Source: Castanea sativa
Taxonomy: Eukaryota; Streptophyta; Magnoliopsida; Fagales; Fagaceae
Direction: 5' to 3'
Assembly: GCF_040712315.1 (NCBI RefSeq)
Contig: NC_134017.1
Coordinates: forward strand, 54,531,136 to 54,595,135
DNA: 64,000 bases
Position 1 is the stretch's first letter. The number at the start of each line of letters is the position of its first letter. A program made the translations under genes and the position numbers. A model generated the notes under the pieces. It worked only from the letters and a program-made list of their open reading frames with translations, did not search any database and was not told where the DNA came from. This document shows, piece after piece, positions 55,607 through 64,000 of this stretch.

Positions 55607-55640
55607 CTAGTAAATTTTCCGTGCGATATACAGATAATGT
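55607..55640 (-). mobile_element. Degenerate Helitron-like 3' terminus
   Basis: Minus strand: CTGTATATCGCACGGAAAA (half-decayed hairpin), then TTTACTAG followed by T. Same design and orientation as 52860 and 47437. Confidence 0.4.
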
Positions 55641-55940
55641 TGTAATCTTTTATATAAGACAGTTTTGTAGAATATTGTACATATATTATATTAAAAAAGT
55701 AAACTAATTTAATAATTAAAACTAAGAAACATATACATTTTGAGATATTAAAAATTAAATTAGTAGCGACGTATCACAAAGATCAACCTACTCAAACTTT
55801 GTAATGGGTCAATGACAAATTTTTTTTTTTTTTTCACAACAATGAGTTAAAGATGAAAGATAGAGAGAAAAACAATGTAGGAAAGAAAATGTATCAATGT
55901 AACAAATACTAATATTTTTTCCAATATTCCTCCATAAGCA

Positions 55941-55942
<2 letters not shown>

Positions 55943-55974
<32 letters not shown>
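55943..55974. repeat. ATT microsatellite
   Basis: About ten units of ATT. Confidence 0.9.
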
Positions 55975-55975
<1 letters not shown>

Positions 55976-56119
55976 CAAGATAGAATTCTACTCTAGCCTA
56001 ATCTAAGTGTATATGTATGTGAAACTCTCTCTTGGAGACTTGCACTTCAGCCCTTGCCCCCTACATCCCACAAGCATTTATATTTGTGGAGTGACTATTG
56101 CACCAAGGGTATGCGGTGA

Positions 56120-56174
<55 letters not shown>
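56120..56174. repeat. ATT microsatellite
   Basis: About eighteen units of ATT. A TA run follows at 56341-56357. Confidence 0.9.
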
Positions 56175-56390
56175 TGCTTTTGTTTTTAATACTAAAATGG
56201 TGGGTATGCTAAAAGTCATGACAAAGAGAGATAGGTGTGGTGTAAGCTTAGGCAATTAATAAGATATTAATGAGATAACAGTAAAAATAAGTTAATATAC
56301 AAAATTAGAGTGTCACATGGCAAGATCTCATGCACTTCTATATATATATATATATATTGATGATTTATTGATTATAAAATAAAAGGTAAA

Positions 56391-56778
56391 TTGCAAATTA
56401 CACCTCTAAAATTTGGAAGTGTTTGGATTTTACACCCTGAAGTTTCAAAATTTGGATTTTACCCCCTGAAGTTTTGGAGTGTTGGATTTTACACCTTAAT
56501 GTTTCAAAATTTAGATTTTACTCCCTAAAATTTGGAAGTGTTTGGATTTTATACCCCCAAATTCTAAAACTTTTGAGTATAAAATCTAAACACTACCAAA
56601 CTTTAGGGATTAAAATTCAAATACCCTTAAAATTTAAGGGGTAATCCAAATTTTGAAACATCATGGTGTAAAATCCCAACACTCCCAAACTTTAGAGAGT
56701 AAAATCTAAATTCTGAAACTTCAGGATGTAAAATCCAAACTCTCAAACTTTAGGGGTGTAATTTACAATTTTACCCTA
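56391..56778. mobile_element. Foldback MITE, nearly complete palindrome
   Basis: AGGTAAATTGCAAATTACACC at the left pairs with TTGTAAATTACACCCCTAAA (inverted) at the right. Both arms, about 190 bp each, are made of repeated TTTGGATTTTACNCCCTNAA words, so the whole unit can fold into one long hairpin with its turn near 56585. Confidence 0.7.
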
Positions 56779-57336
56779 AGCCTCATTTGAGAGGAGTGAA
56801 TGGAAAGGAATGAAAAAAATAATTTTAGAATATTCTTCCCTTCCTTTGTTTGGGAGTTTTAATGGAGGGAATGAATTCATTCCCTTGTTTGAGAGTTTAA
56901 GTGGAAGGGAATGGAATAGGTAAGAGGGAATACTCATTCCTCTCTATTCCCTTAAAATCTCAAATTTTCATTCCCCCGAAATTGAGAGGGATGTGAGGGA
57001 ATGAAATTAGATTTAATGAATTTTTTACTAAAACTCCCAAAATATCTCTATATATTCAACTCTTTATTTTAAAATAGGGGTCTAATAGTAATATTGTCAT
57101 AAAATGATTCCATTCCATTCTCTCCATGTTATTCCTAAACAAGATTACTTACATTTCATTTATTTTCATTTATTTCCATTCCTTTATTTTAAAACATCCA
57201 ATCAAGGTTACTTAATTCTATTTCATTCCATTCTTTTCCATTCCTTTTGCTTACTTAAATACATTCTATTCCATTCCCTTATGATCATTCCATTCATTTT
57301 CATTCCCTTCCCTTATGAACTCCCAAACGGACCCTA
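56779..57336. mobile_element. hAT-like MITE rich in GGAATG words
   Basis: Left CCTCATTTGAGAGGAGTGAA and inverted right GGTCCGTTTGGGAGTTCATA form weak terminal repeats. GGAATG/CATTCC words recur inside (for example 56890-56950 and 57100-57320). It abuts the foldback element. Confidence 0.55.
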
Positions 57337-57454
57337 AAATAAACAATCATCTTTTTATAAGCTGATGTGAAAGATAACCAAGTGCCTTCTGAATAGGTAG
57401 ACATTTGGCAAAACTAGCAGGTGTACGTCTCTAATTACAAGAGCAATCTTGTTC

Positions 57455-58240
57455 AACCTTTGATTGGGGAGTGCATGTGGATGCTATATCTGCAATCTTC
57501 AATTGATTAAAATCTGGTGGATCGAACACCAGAGCTAACTGGTGGGGGGTAGAATGGGAAAAAGGTTTATTCTACAAGCAGATATTGTCTTAGATTTCAT
57601 TTGGACACTGAGAAATAAAAAGTTAATCCACAATAGCAGCCCAAGTGGGCAAAGCATCCTATTCTGATTCAGGCTCAAACAGAAGATAGAGAGCTTTGTA
57701 GAAGCTCAAGAAAGAGGATTCAATATTTCAATGTTGAAAAGAGGAATATCAATTCTGGTTTGGATCAGACCACCAGATGGCAAGATAAAATTGAATTATG
57801 ATGCGGTAATTGGCAATAGAGATGTGTGGCATTGGCAATGGTGGCTCGAGATGCTCAAGGTAAAACGCTAAAGGCAAGGTCACATTTTGATAAAGCGAGG
57901 AAACCAAAAATAATAGACACCAAAACAAGTAAGCTTTAATCGAATAATAGTTGAAGGAGATTGCAAGCAATGAATAGATGCACTAGCAGAGCTTAACCAT
58001 AACAAGAGTTGGGGAGATAGCTCCATTGGTGAATGATATTAAAGACATTAGAGGCTGGCTTTAAGGAGTGCAAATTTAGTTGAGTCACCAGAGATTATAA
58101 CGCAGCAGCCCATTCTCTCACAAAATGGGCAAGTAATTGCATGTTTACTGGTAGCTTGGATAGTTCTAATTCACCTCTTATTTTGCTTAAGGTTTTTTTG
58201 TATGATAACTCTAGCTTTTAGTTCAATGGAAATTTCTGTT
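57455..58240 (+). pseudogene. LINE RNase H (RVT_3) remnant
   Basis: Across frame changes a plant LINE tail is legible. FIWTLRNKKLIHNSS (about 57598-57643) and IESFVEAQERGFNIS (57690-57735) come first, then PPDGKIKLNYDAVI (about 57771-57812) with the first catalytic Asp. VARDAQGKTLKARSHFDKA (57843-57900), VEGDCKQ (57952) and WVTRDYNAAAHSLTKWASN (58082-58138) follow, covering the RNase H fold to its final Asp/His region. Many stops. It lacks RT and is an isolated 3' end. Confidence 0.7.
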
Positions 58241-58434
58241 GATTAGGAGAGAAAAAAATGATGGGGTTTTTTTTTTTTTAGTTCTTTTTTATTATTACCA
58301 ACATGGTGCCTATGGTTTTTAGAGTATCTAATTAACCCCTAGTGTGTGTAGTTCTTTGTTTCACGCTCATCGGGTAACTATAAGAAGAAATATCTCAGGG
58401 ATGGTCTCACGGTATTAGTTAGAAGACTCTTTTT

Positions 58435-58612
58435 TTTGTTTTTTTGGTGATAAAACAAAAGACAGAACAGCAATAGGCAGATTATGTATATTACAAGAAG
58501 AAAAAACTTTAAGAGATGCAGCTAATTTGATAGCAGCATGAGCTGCTGAGTTTAACAAACTCCTAATCCAGGAGAACTCACACTGAACAAAGGAATTAAT
58601 TAAGTTCTAAAA
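58435..58612 (-). pseudogene. LINE RNase H 3' tail, opposite strand
   Basis: On the minus strand one open stretch reads SFVQCEFSWIRSLLNSAAHA and on to AIKLAASLKVFSSC, ending LSFVLSPKKQ before an A-rich run. This matches the last part of plant LINE RNase H domains. Confidence 0.6.
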
Positions 58613-58700
58613 TATTATTAATGATTGTAGGATAAGACTTTGAACTTAGTACCTCATAGAATCACATAAGAAACCAACCCTTGGGGTGTCTAGGATAAAG

Positions 58701-58724
58701 TTTTTTTTTTTTTTTTTTTTTTTT
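58701..58724. repeat. T24 run with duplicated AGGATAAAGTTCTTACATCAA
   Basis: A T-run interrupts the first of three copies of CTAGGATAAAGTT (58689, 58739, 58765). The last two also share CTTACATCAAA. Confidence 0.7.
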
Positions 58725-59393
58725 CAGGGGAAACTGAAACTAGGATAAAGTTCTTACATCAAACTAGGATAAAGTTCTTACATCAAAAGGGAATCTACTT
58801 ATCTTTCTCAAAAGGCAAAGGTATCTCCTTTTCTCAAGAAATGTATCAAAAAGTAAGTCCTTAGAAATACTAGTACTGGTTCCATTATCTAATACAGGTT
58901 CAAATCAGAATGGCAAAAGAGATTGTAATAACTTATATTTTAAATGTAGAAGAAAAGGCATTAAGAACCAATGCCAATTCCCAAACATAGAGAAAAAGAA
59001 TAAATAAATAAACTCACCTTCAAAATGAGTAAAAAAAATTCATCCAATAAAATATTATAAATAAAGTAAGAATATAGTAATAAACTTTATTTTCCAAAGG
59101 CTTATTTTGTGGCTAAGTTAAAGGCTTTATAACTCACAAGCAAGCATCTGATGCCAACAAGTGAAGAAATATTTATGAGTGAATTATACCGTATGTTCAG
59201 TGACAACCAAACTGCAGACTTTTGTCTTTAAGGCAATGATATAATTGCAAAGTTTTACCCTAATCAGTTTACTTTTATGTTGCCATATCTTTTAACCGAA
59301 GTCCAAAATATGCACCAAAGTTCTAAGCGCTTTATAAAGAGGAAGGTATGTTATGAATCCGGTGTATATCATCTCTTTCACAACATACGAGAC

Positions 59394-59825
59394 TCAGCAT
59401 CCACAACAGTGGAGCCAAATTTTTAGCTTTTTAGCGTCACAAAAAGTCACTTTATCTATCTTACATTCTCACATCCAACAGCAGTGATTTTATTTTAACT
59501 TTTAACACAATGAAATAATATAAATACTACAATAAAATAAAATTTCATTCAACCACGAAAACACAACTACAAGCCAAAGTAGTGTGAACGCATGATGGAC
59601 ATTGGGAGAGACATTAAGAGGTAGTGAGCAGAAAGACAAAAGTAGCGTTAACACAAAAAAAAATAATAATAATAAAAAAATAATTTTACCTTTCAGCTAC
59701 AGTGCTTGGATGTGCTGTGGAGCCAAAAAGTATAGCTCTGGCCCCACTATTGCAAGGTACATTTTGATATTTAGTGGTGCTAAAAATAGCCATATAGCTA
59801 TTTAGCACCACTATTGCTAGTGCTC
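59394..59825. mobile_element. PIF/Harbinger-like MITE, 430 bp
   Basis: CAGCATCCACAACAGTGG at the left and inverted GAGCACTAGCAATAGTGG at the right form imperfect terminal repeats like those of 4380-4788. TTAGCTTTTTAGC, ACACAATGAAATAATATAAA and a CAGCTACAGTG word are shared with that family. The target duplication is no longer readable. Confidence 0.55.
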
Positions 59826-61287
59826 TTAGTTACCGACTTGACTGATGTCGATAGGGAGACTAGATTTTGAGTAGATTCAAGAGTTAAAAGCCACAGGTCC
59901 CAGACTGCATGAAAGAGGTGTGTTGTCCTGTCGAGGAAATTTCTGTATTAACAATGATTGTAGCATCTATTACCTTTTACAACTAATACTCATGCTACAA
60001 CAGGATTTTTTTTTAATGAATCAGTAAAATTTATCATGAAAAAAGAGAGCATTTACAATATTAATAAAACAAGCAGAAAAACAGAGTCCATTTTTCATCA
60101 GCTATTTATCATTATATCTTGCTTCAGGCCAAATTCCAGCTAAAGTTGAACTCGCATATCAATATAGATTTTGAGGTGCTTTGCCCCACCAGTTCATACA
60201 TTGACTCTTGAAGAGTATCCCAGAGCCAGATCTTAATTAGGATGCATAATTTCAAATTTCAGCTTAAGACTATGACAGTTCTCATTTTATTCCTTCCTTT
60301 CTGATAGTAAAAACTGCACCAGAAGAAAAGCCCCCCCAATCTTACCCCCCCCCCCCCCTCTTCCCCCTTTTTGTTTGTTTGTTTACAAGAAGTGCAGGAA
60401 GAGAGATTTGAATCCAGTTTCTCACTAAGTAATATGGGTCTTGACAAAAGCACATTTGTATCTATTGAACCGAAATGCCAATCCCCTCAAGATATATGGA
60501 AAGGCAGCAATTTAGAGAAATGTAGGAGGCAGCCAAGTCAAGCTTTTCAACCATGAAAGCTGATGCTTGATGCTACTTTCCATAAAATAATTCAAAGAAA
60601 CATCTTTTGCTAAAGAAAACTAAATGAAGTATGATCACCTCAATATTAGTCCTCAACATTTTAGTAGTTTATAAGATAGTTCAGCTCTCATTTGGATTTT
60701 TTAACATTGGGTATTGTAGAGGGTCTTCAGAGTTGAAAGTTAGTCATGCTATGGGAGACTAAACAAATATCATGGAAGTTTGGCTCTCAAACTTAAGAGC
60801 ATTAACTAACTGAATGACTTGAGAACTCTTGACTGATTATTGGTTAACTAGATCATTCCAAGGGAAATTGGTAAGAAAAAGTACGAAATCTGATCTTATA
60901 CACCTTAACACACAAGCGGATTTAGCATTGCGTTCCATTTCATTTGCACCCATCAAGAGACTTGAGTCAACATTATTAAGCAGACCCAACACTAGTGCAC
61001 TTCTGGCTCTATCACAAAAGAAATACTACCATTCTCATCAAATAATGAAAACAATAAAAACATATTCAGGGCGTTTGGGTGACATTACAATAATTATGCA
61101 GCACAATCACGGTTAAAGATGGATAGAAAAGCAAACAAATTAAACCATATAGTTGATACATTCATTCCAGAAACAATTTGAGAGGCTTTTGAGCATAGTG
61201 ACTTCCACTCTATAGCTTTTATAATTTCATATAAATTACAATTTATTGAACAACATACAGAACCCAATATGACAGAAAATTCTAAAG
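59826..61287. other. Intergenic DNA, no gene seen
   Basis: Includes a C14 run at 60345-60358. The last 100 bp before 61288 are probably the 3'UTR of the F-box/kelch gene. Open frames here are short and have no family resemblance. Confidence 0.5.
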
Positions 61288-62505
61288 CTAGGCAAACAGA
61301 ACCTGAGAGCTTGAGGGCGTCAAGTCAGAGTAACTTTGTGGTGCATCCACAACCTGCCATCGAACACAAAACTTCCACTTTTTATTGGAAGTTTCTTTTT
61401 GGTTGAACCTTGAGATTTCACCCACAGCAACATGAAGGTTACGACCCACAACATAGATTCTGCAATCATATGCATTGACCGCAAAAGGTTTGCATATTTG
61501 CTCTGGTAAAGGAGGCCCATCTATTGGTTCCCAGGAATCATCATCTGTGTAATACACCTTAAGCTTCATTCTTTCATGCTCTGAAACCACAAACAAGTGC
61601 CCATAAACAACCACACTTGAACCTGTCCAGCCTTCTCTCAGCCCAACAGCCATACTCTCCCACTTATTGGTTCTAGGGTCGTAAACCTGACCCCTGGGAG
61701 AGACATAGAAAGGCCATAACCAGCCTTCCGTAACAAGAAGTTTCCCATTAAGAACTGCTGCATCATAAGACGCCATATTCGTTCCCATGCTTGCAATGGG
61801 ACACCAACTCCCCTTAACAGGATCCATAACCTCAGCTGAGTCAAGCTCAAAAAGATTTGTGCTGTTTCCTCCAGCGACATAAATCATCCCATCAATCACA
61901 CCACTTGCAAAAAAAGATCTAGCAGTGATCATCTGATTCATCACAGTCCAACGGTTTTTCTGCATCTCATATTTCAGAACCAAGTCTAGAGGGCAATCTA
62001 CATCAGAAACCATACCGCCACAAACAAAGAGATTGCCATCACGGGGGATCGAAACACATCTAACTCCATGAGGACAAACCTTATATTTGCAAGGCATTGC
62101 TGGGATAGTGTGCCATGATAAGTGAGTAAGGTCAAATACCTGCCACTGAATCTTTCCAGTGCACTTGTGGAACGCAAAGACAAAGAGCCAAGGGTCTTTA
62201 AAGCCCATTTCTTTTCTTCGGGTGAAAAATAGCTCTTTACTACCAAGCAGTAAATGCCACCGCTTGCAGACAGCTTTGCAGACCGTGTGACTCTTGACTG
62301 GAAGCCGGAGAAGACAGTTAAGCGCCACATCATCAGGAAGCCCCGGAATGAGGGGTTCTCCCCTGAGAATTAACTCTGACTCGGTTGAAGGATTGAACAA
62401 AGAAGATTGGAATACTGCTAACCGAAATTTTGGGGATAATGTAATTTGGGAATCCCCCAGCTTGTGTACAGGCGCCTGTTGGGAAGACAATCGGACCCGT
62501 TGCAT
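61288..62505 (-). CDS. F-box/kelch-repeat protein, At1g30090 type
   Basis: An intact 405-residue single-exon frame. A leader (MQRVRLSSQQAPVHKLGDSQ) is followed by an F-box at residues 50-95 (LPDDVALNCLLRLP, CKAVCKRWHLLLGSKELF) that would dock on SKP1 (ASK) in an SCF ubiquitin ligase. Residues 105-370 give a kelch propeller with repeated GG/W signatures: VCGGMVSDVD, IYVAGGNSTNLFELDSAEV, LLVTEGWLWPFYVSPRGQVY, FVVSEHERMKLKVY and IYVVGRNLHVAVG. It ends TPSSSQVLFA, the conserved C-terminus of this group. Length and ends match the Arabidopsis At1g30090 family as I know it, so it is probably functional. The substrate is unknown. The start is the first ATG after a probable 5'UTR intron. Confidence 0.95.
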   Translation of the reverse strand: MQRVRLSSQQAPVHKLGDSQITLSPKFRLAVFQSSLFNPSTESELILRGEPLIPGLPDDVALNCLLRLPVKSHTVCKAVCKRWHLLLGSKELFFTRRKEMGFKDPWLFVFAFHKCTGKIQWQVFDLTHLSWHTIPAMPCKYKVCPHGVRCVSIPRDGNLFVCGGMVSDVDCPLDLVLKYEMQKNRWTVMNQMITARSFFASGVIDGMIYVAGGNSTNLFELDSAEVMDPVKGSWCPIASMGTNMASYDAAVLNGKLLVTEGWLWPFYVSPRGQVYDPRTNKWESMAVGLREGWTGSSVVVYGHLFVVSEHERMKLKVYYTDDDSWEPIDGPPLPEQICKPFAVNAYDCRIYVVGRNLHVAVGEISRFNQKETSNKKWKFCVRWQVVDAPQSYSDLTPSSSQVLFA

Positions 62506-63350
62506 CTTTCACTCTTAGAACAATACTTTATCCCTTGAAGAACAATAATGATGCCCTTATTCCAATATGGAGTTCCTTGTCTATGCTATATCAGTAGATG
62601 GCTATAATATATCAACCCAAAGTAATGATCATGTTCCAAATTTTATGACTTATTCACTCTTCCTCACTCTTGGTACAAAATAGCTATCCCAAAATCTAGA
62701 ATTACACCAAAGTGAAGCACCAATGCCTTGTCCAAGATATCCTCATAACATATAATTACAATTTACAGAACATAAAATTCACACAAAACCCTTCTAAAAA
62801 TCCAATTCAATCCAATATGCACCAAATAACATTAAATTTTGCTCTCCTTACATTCACACACTGCTTTTTATAACCACCATAGCCTACCAATATAACAACT
62901 AGATGCTCTATATGCAGGTGAACTATAAAAGCACCAAAACCCCAGATAACAACAGTACCCCAGAAACAGCCCAAATTCTCAGCTATTTCTTAAGAGAGAT
63001 AGAAACCAAAGACCCAGTAAAAAAAAAAAAAAAAAAACCCAGTTTGTAAATCAGACAGAAATGAATATTTTATGATCTCAAAGACTGATAAGTCAAAATA
63101 TAAACCAATCCCAGAACATAGATTTTGCTATTTCTAACTTAGAAAACAAAACCAAAAAAAAAAAACCCAAATAGCAGAAACCACAAAAAGTGATGAGGAA
63201 AGCAAAAATAAGAACTTACAAGCCAGAAATTGCTGGAATTTTGTAATAAAGATGGTGACTTTGATGAGATTTAGAGAGCTCTAGCTTTGGCAATACAGAC
63301 AGGCTACAACTTTAGACCATTCTTCCTCTTAAAGGGAAGAGAGTATATAT
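62506..63350 (-). promoter_or_regulatory. 5'UTR, probable leader intron and promoter of the F-box/kelch gene
   Basis: On the minus strand a strong donor TTTCTGGCTT|GTAAGTTC lies at 63219, about 700 bp upstream of the ATG, suggesting an intron in the 5'UTR. The acceptor near 62530-62600 could not be fixed. Upstream, GATATATACTC (63341-63351) is a TATA-like box, and the first exon would start about 63310. The leader contains AGCTCTCTAAATCTC-type pyrimidine-rich sequence. Confidence 0.5.
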
Positions 63351-63351
63351 C

Positions 63352-64000
63352 AATATATGTACACAACCACTACATATTATTCTGCGGCAAAAAAAAAAAA
63401 GGCTTCATTATATAGCTTCCTACCGACCACGCGCCTATAGAGCGTGCTAAACATGCAGTGAGTTTAGGAACAGAGAAAGCTTGGGTCAAAGGTACGAACG
63501 TGGTTTTTACGTGACAGAGATGGTGGTTTTGTATCTGGGTTTGTAATCTTTTATACGTAGAAAGATTAAAAATGAAGATTAACTTTCAAAGAAGAAGTGC
63601 CAAACGCGTAATTTAAGGTAAGAACATCTGTTTTTTTTAAAGACAAATATTTATGATTAGTCATTAATGGATAATCAAATATAGAACTTTGCGAAGAAAA
63701 AGAAGTTAGGAAGAGGTGGATGCTGTAACGAATTAGAATAACGAGAGTAACGATGCCAAGTAATGACAAATGTTTATCTGACTGATAATGAAAGGTCTTG
63801 ATTCCCTCTTTCTTTTGGCTTAGATTTGTTAAAAAACTTTTTATTTTTTTATTCTAAGGATTAATCTGTTAAAGTACTTGATTTTTTATAAAAAAATGAC
63901 AAATACACGAAGAAGTCTTCAACTTTTGTCATAATTTGTTACGTAGAAAAAAAGTGAGTGATAGAAGTAAAATAATATATTCATGCTTTCGTCACAATTG
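63352..64000. other. Upstream flank, no gene seen
   Basis: AT-rich with ACGTG-type words near 63437 and 63510 that could belong to the upstream region of the F-box/kelch gene. No coding similarity. Confidence 0.4.

Noticed and set aside
56061..56255. Poly-Asn frame opposite the ATT microsatellite
   Set aside because: Produced by the trinucleotide repeat alone, with no gene context.
60371..61116. Short plus-strand frames downstream of the kelch gene
   Set aside because: No similarity, no splice or promoter support. The region is intergenic or 3'UTR.

Overview
The window is nuclear plant DNA from a eudicot, probably a woody one. Genes carry introns with GT-AG borders, the base composition is AT-rich, and plant repeat families dominate: Ty1-copia, Ty3-gypsy, L1-like LINEs, Helitrons, MULEs, hAT and PIF/Harbinger MITEs. 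The host proteins (an F-box/kelch protein of the Arabidopsis At1g30090 type, an At1g67623-type F-box protein, CUL4 remnants) are plant families. The repeats suggest a Fagaceae-like tree, but that is only an impression. No bacterial genes, CRISPR array, rRNA or intact tRNA was seen.

Only three host genes look plausible. They are an F-box protein (21188-21790, +, with a displaced C-terminal tail), an 86-residue membrane-anchored protein (23431-23691, -), and an intact 405-residue F-box/kelch protein (61288-62505, -) with a probable 5'UTR intron and promoter to about 63350. A decayed, rearranged CUL4 locus fills 4220-9304.

Layout. 1-4200: copia LTR and gag joined to an opposite-strand gypsy gag and LTR. 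4220-9304: CUL4 pseudogene in two partial blocks, with a MITE and a TRIM-like element in the first. 9305-18500: AT-rich DNA with MITEs, a LINE relic, SINE-like pieces and a perfect solo LTR (13438-14188). 18556-20160: two gypsy fragments in inverted orientation. 21188-23750: the two small genes. 24043-26158: a MULE with long inverted arms and a GC-rich cargo (Pack-MULE-like), one arm split by a hAT-like insertion. 26646-39291: a complete but inactive 12.6-kb Tat-like gypsy element with both LTRs, inserted in an AAT microsatellite. It holds a 2.44-kb solo LTR in pol and a four-exon antisense accessory gene with its own TATA box. 39951-47404: a defective LINE (- strand, 10-bp target duplication) with a nested 2.24-kb solo LTR. 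47437-51194: a non-autonomous Helitron with both ends. 51195-61287: AT-rich DNA with Helitron-like ends, foldback MITEs and LINE RNase H remnants.

The mobile elements form a relative time series of nested insertions, most fixed by exact target-site duplications. The most unusual items are the antisense spliced gene in the gypsy element, the complementary CUL4 fragments, the Pack-MULE-like cargo, and four same-strand Helitron-type 3' ends.
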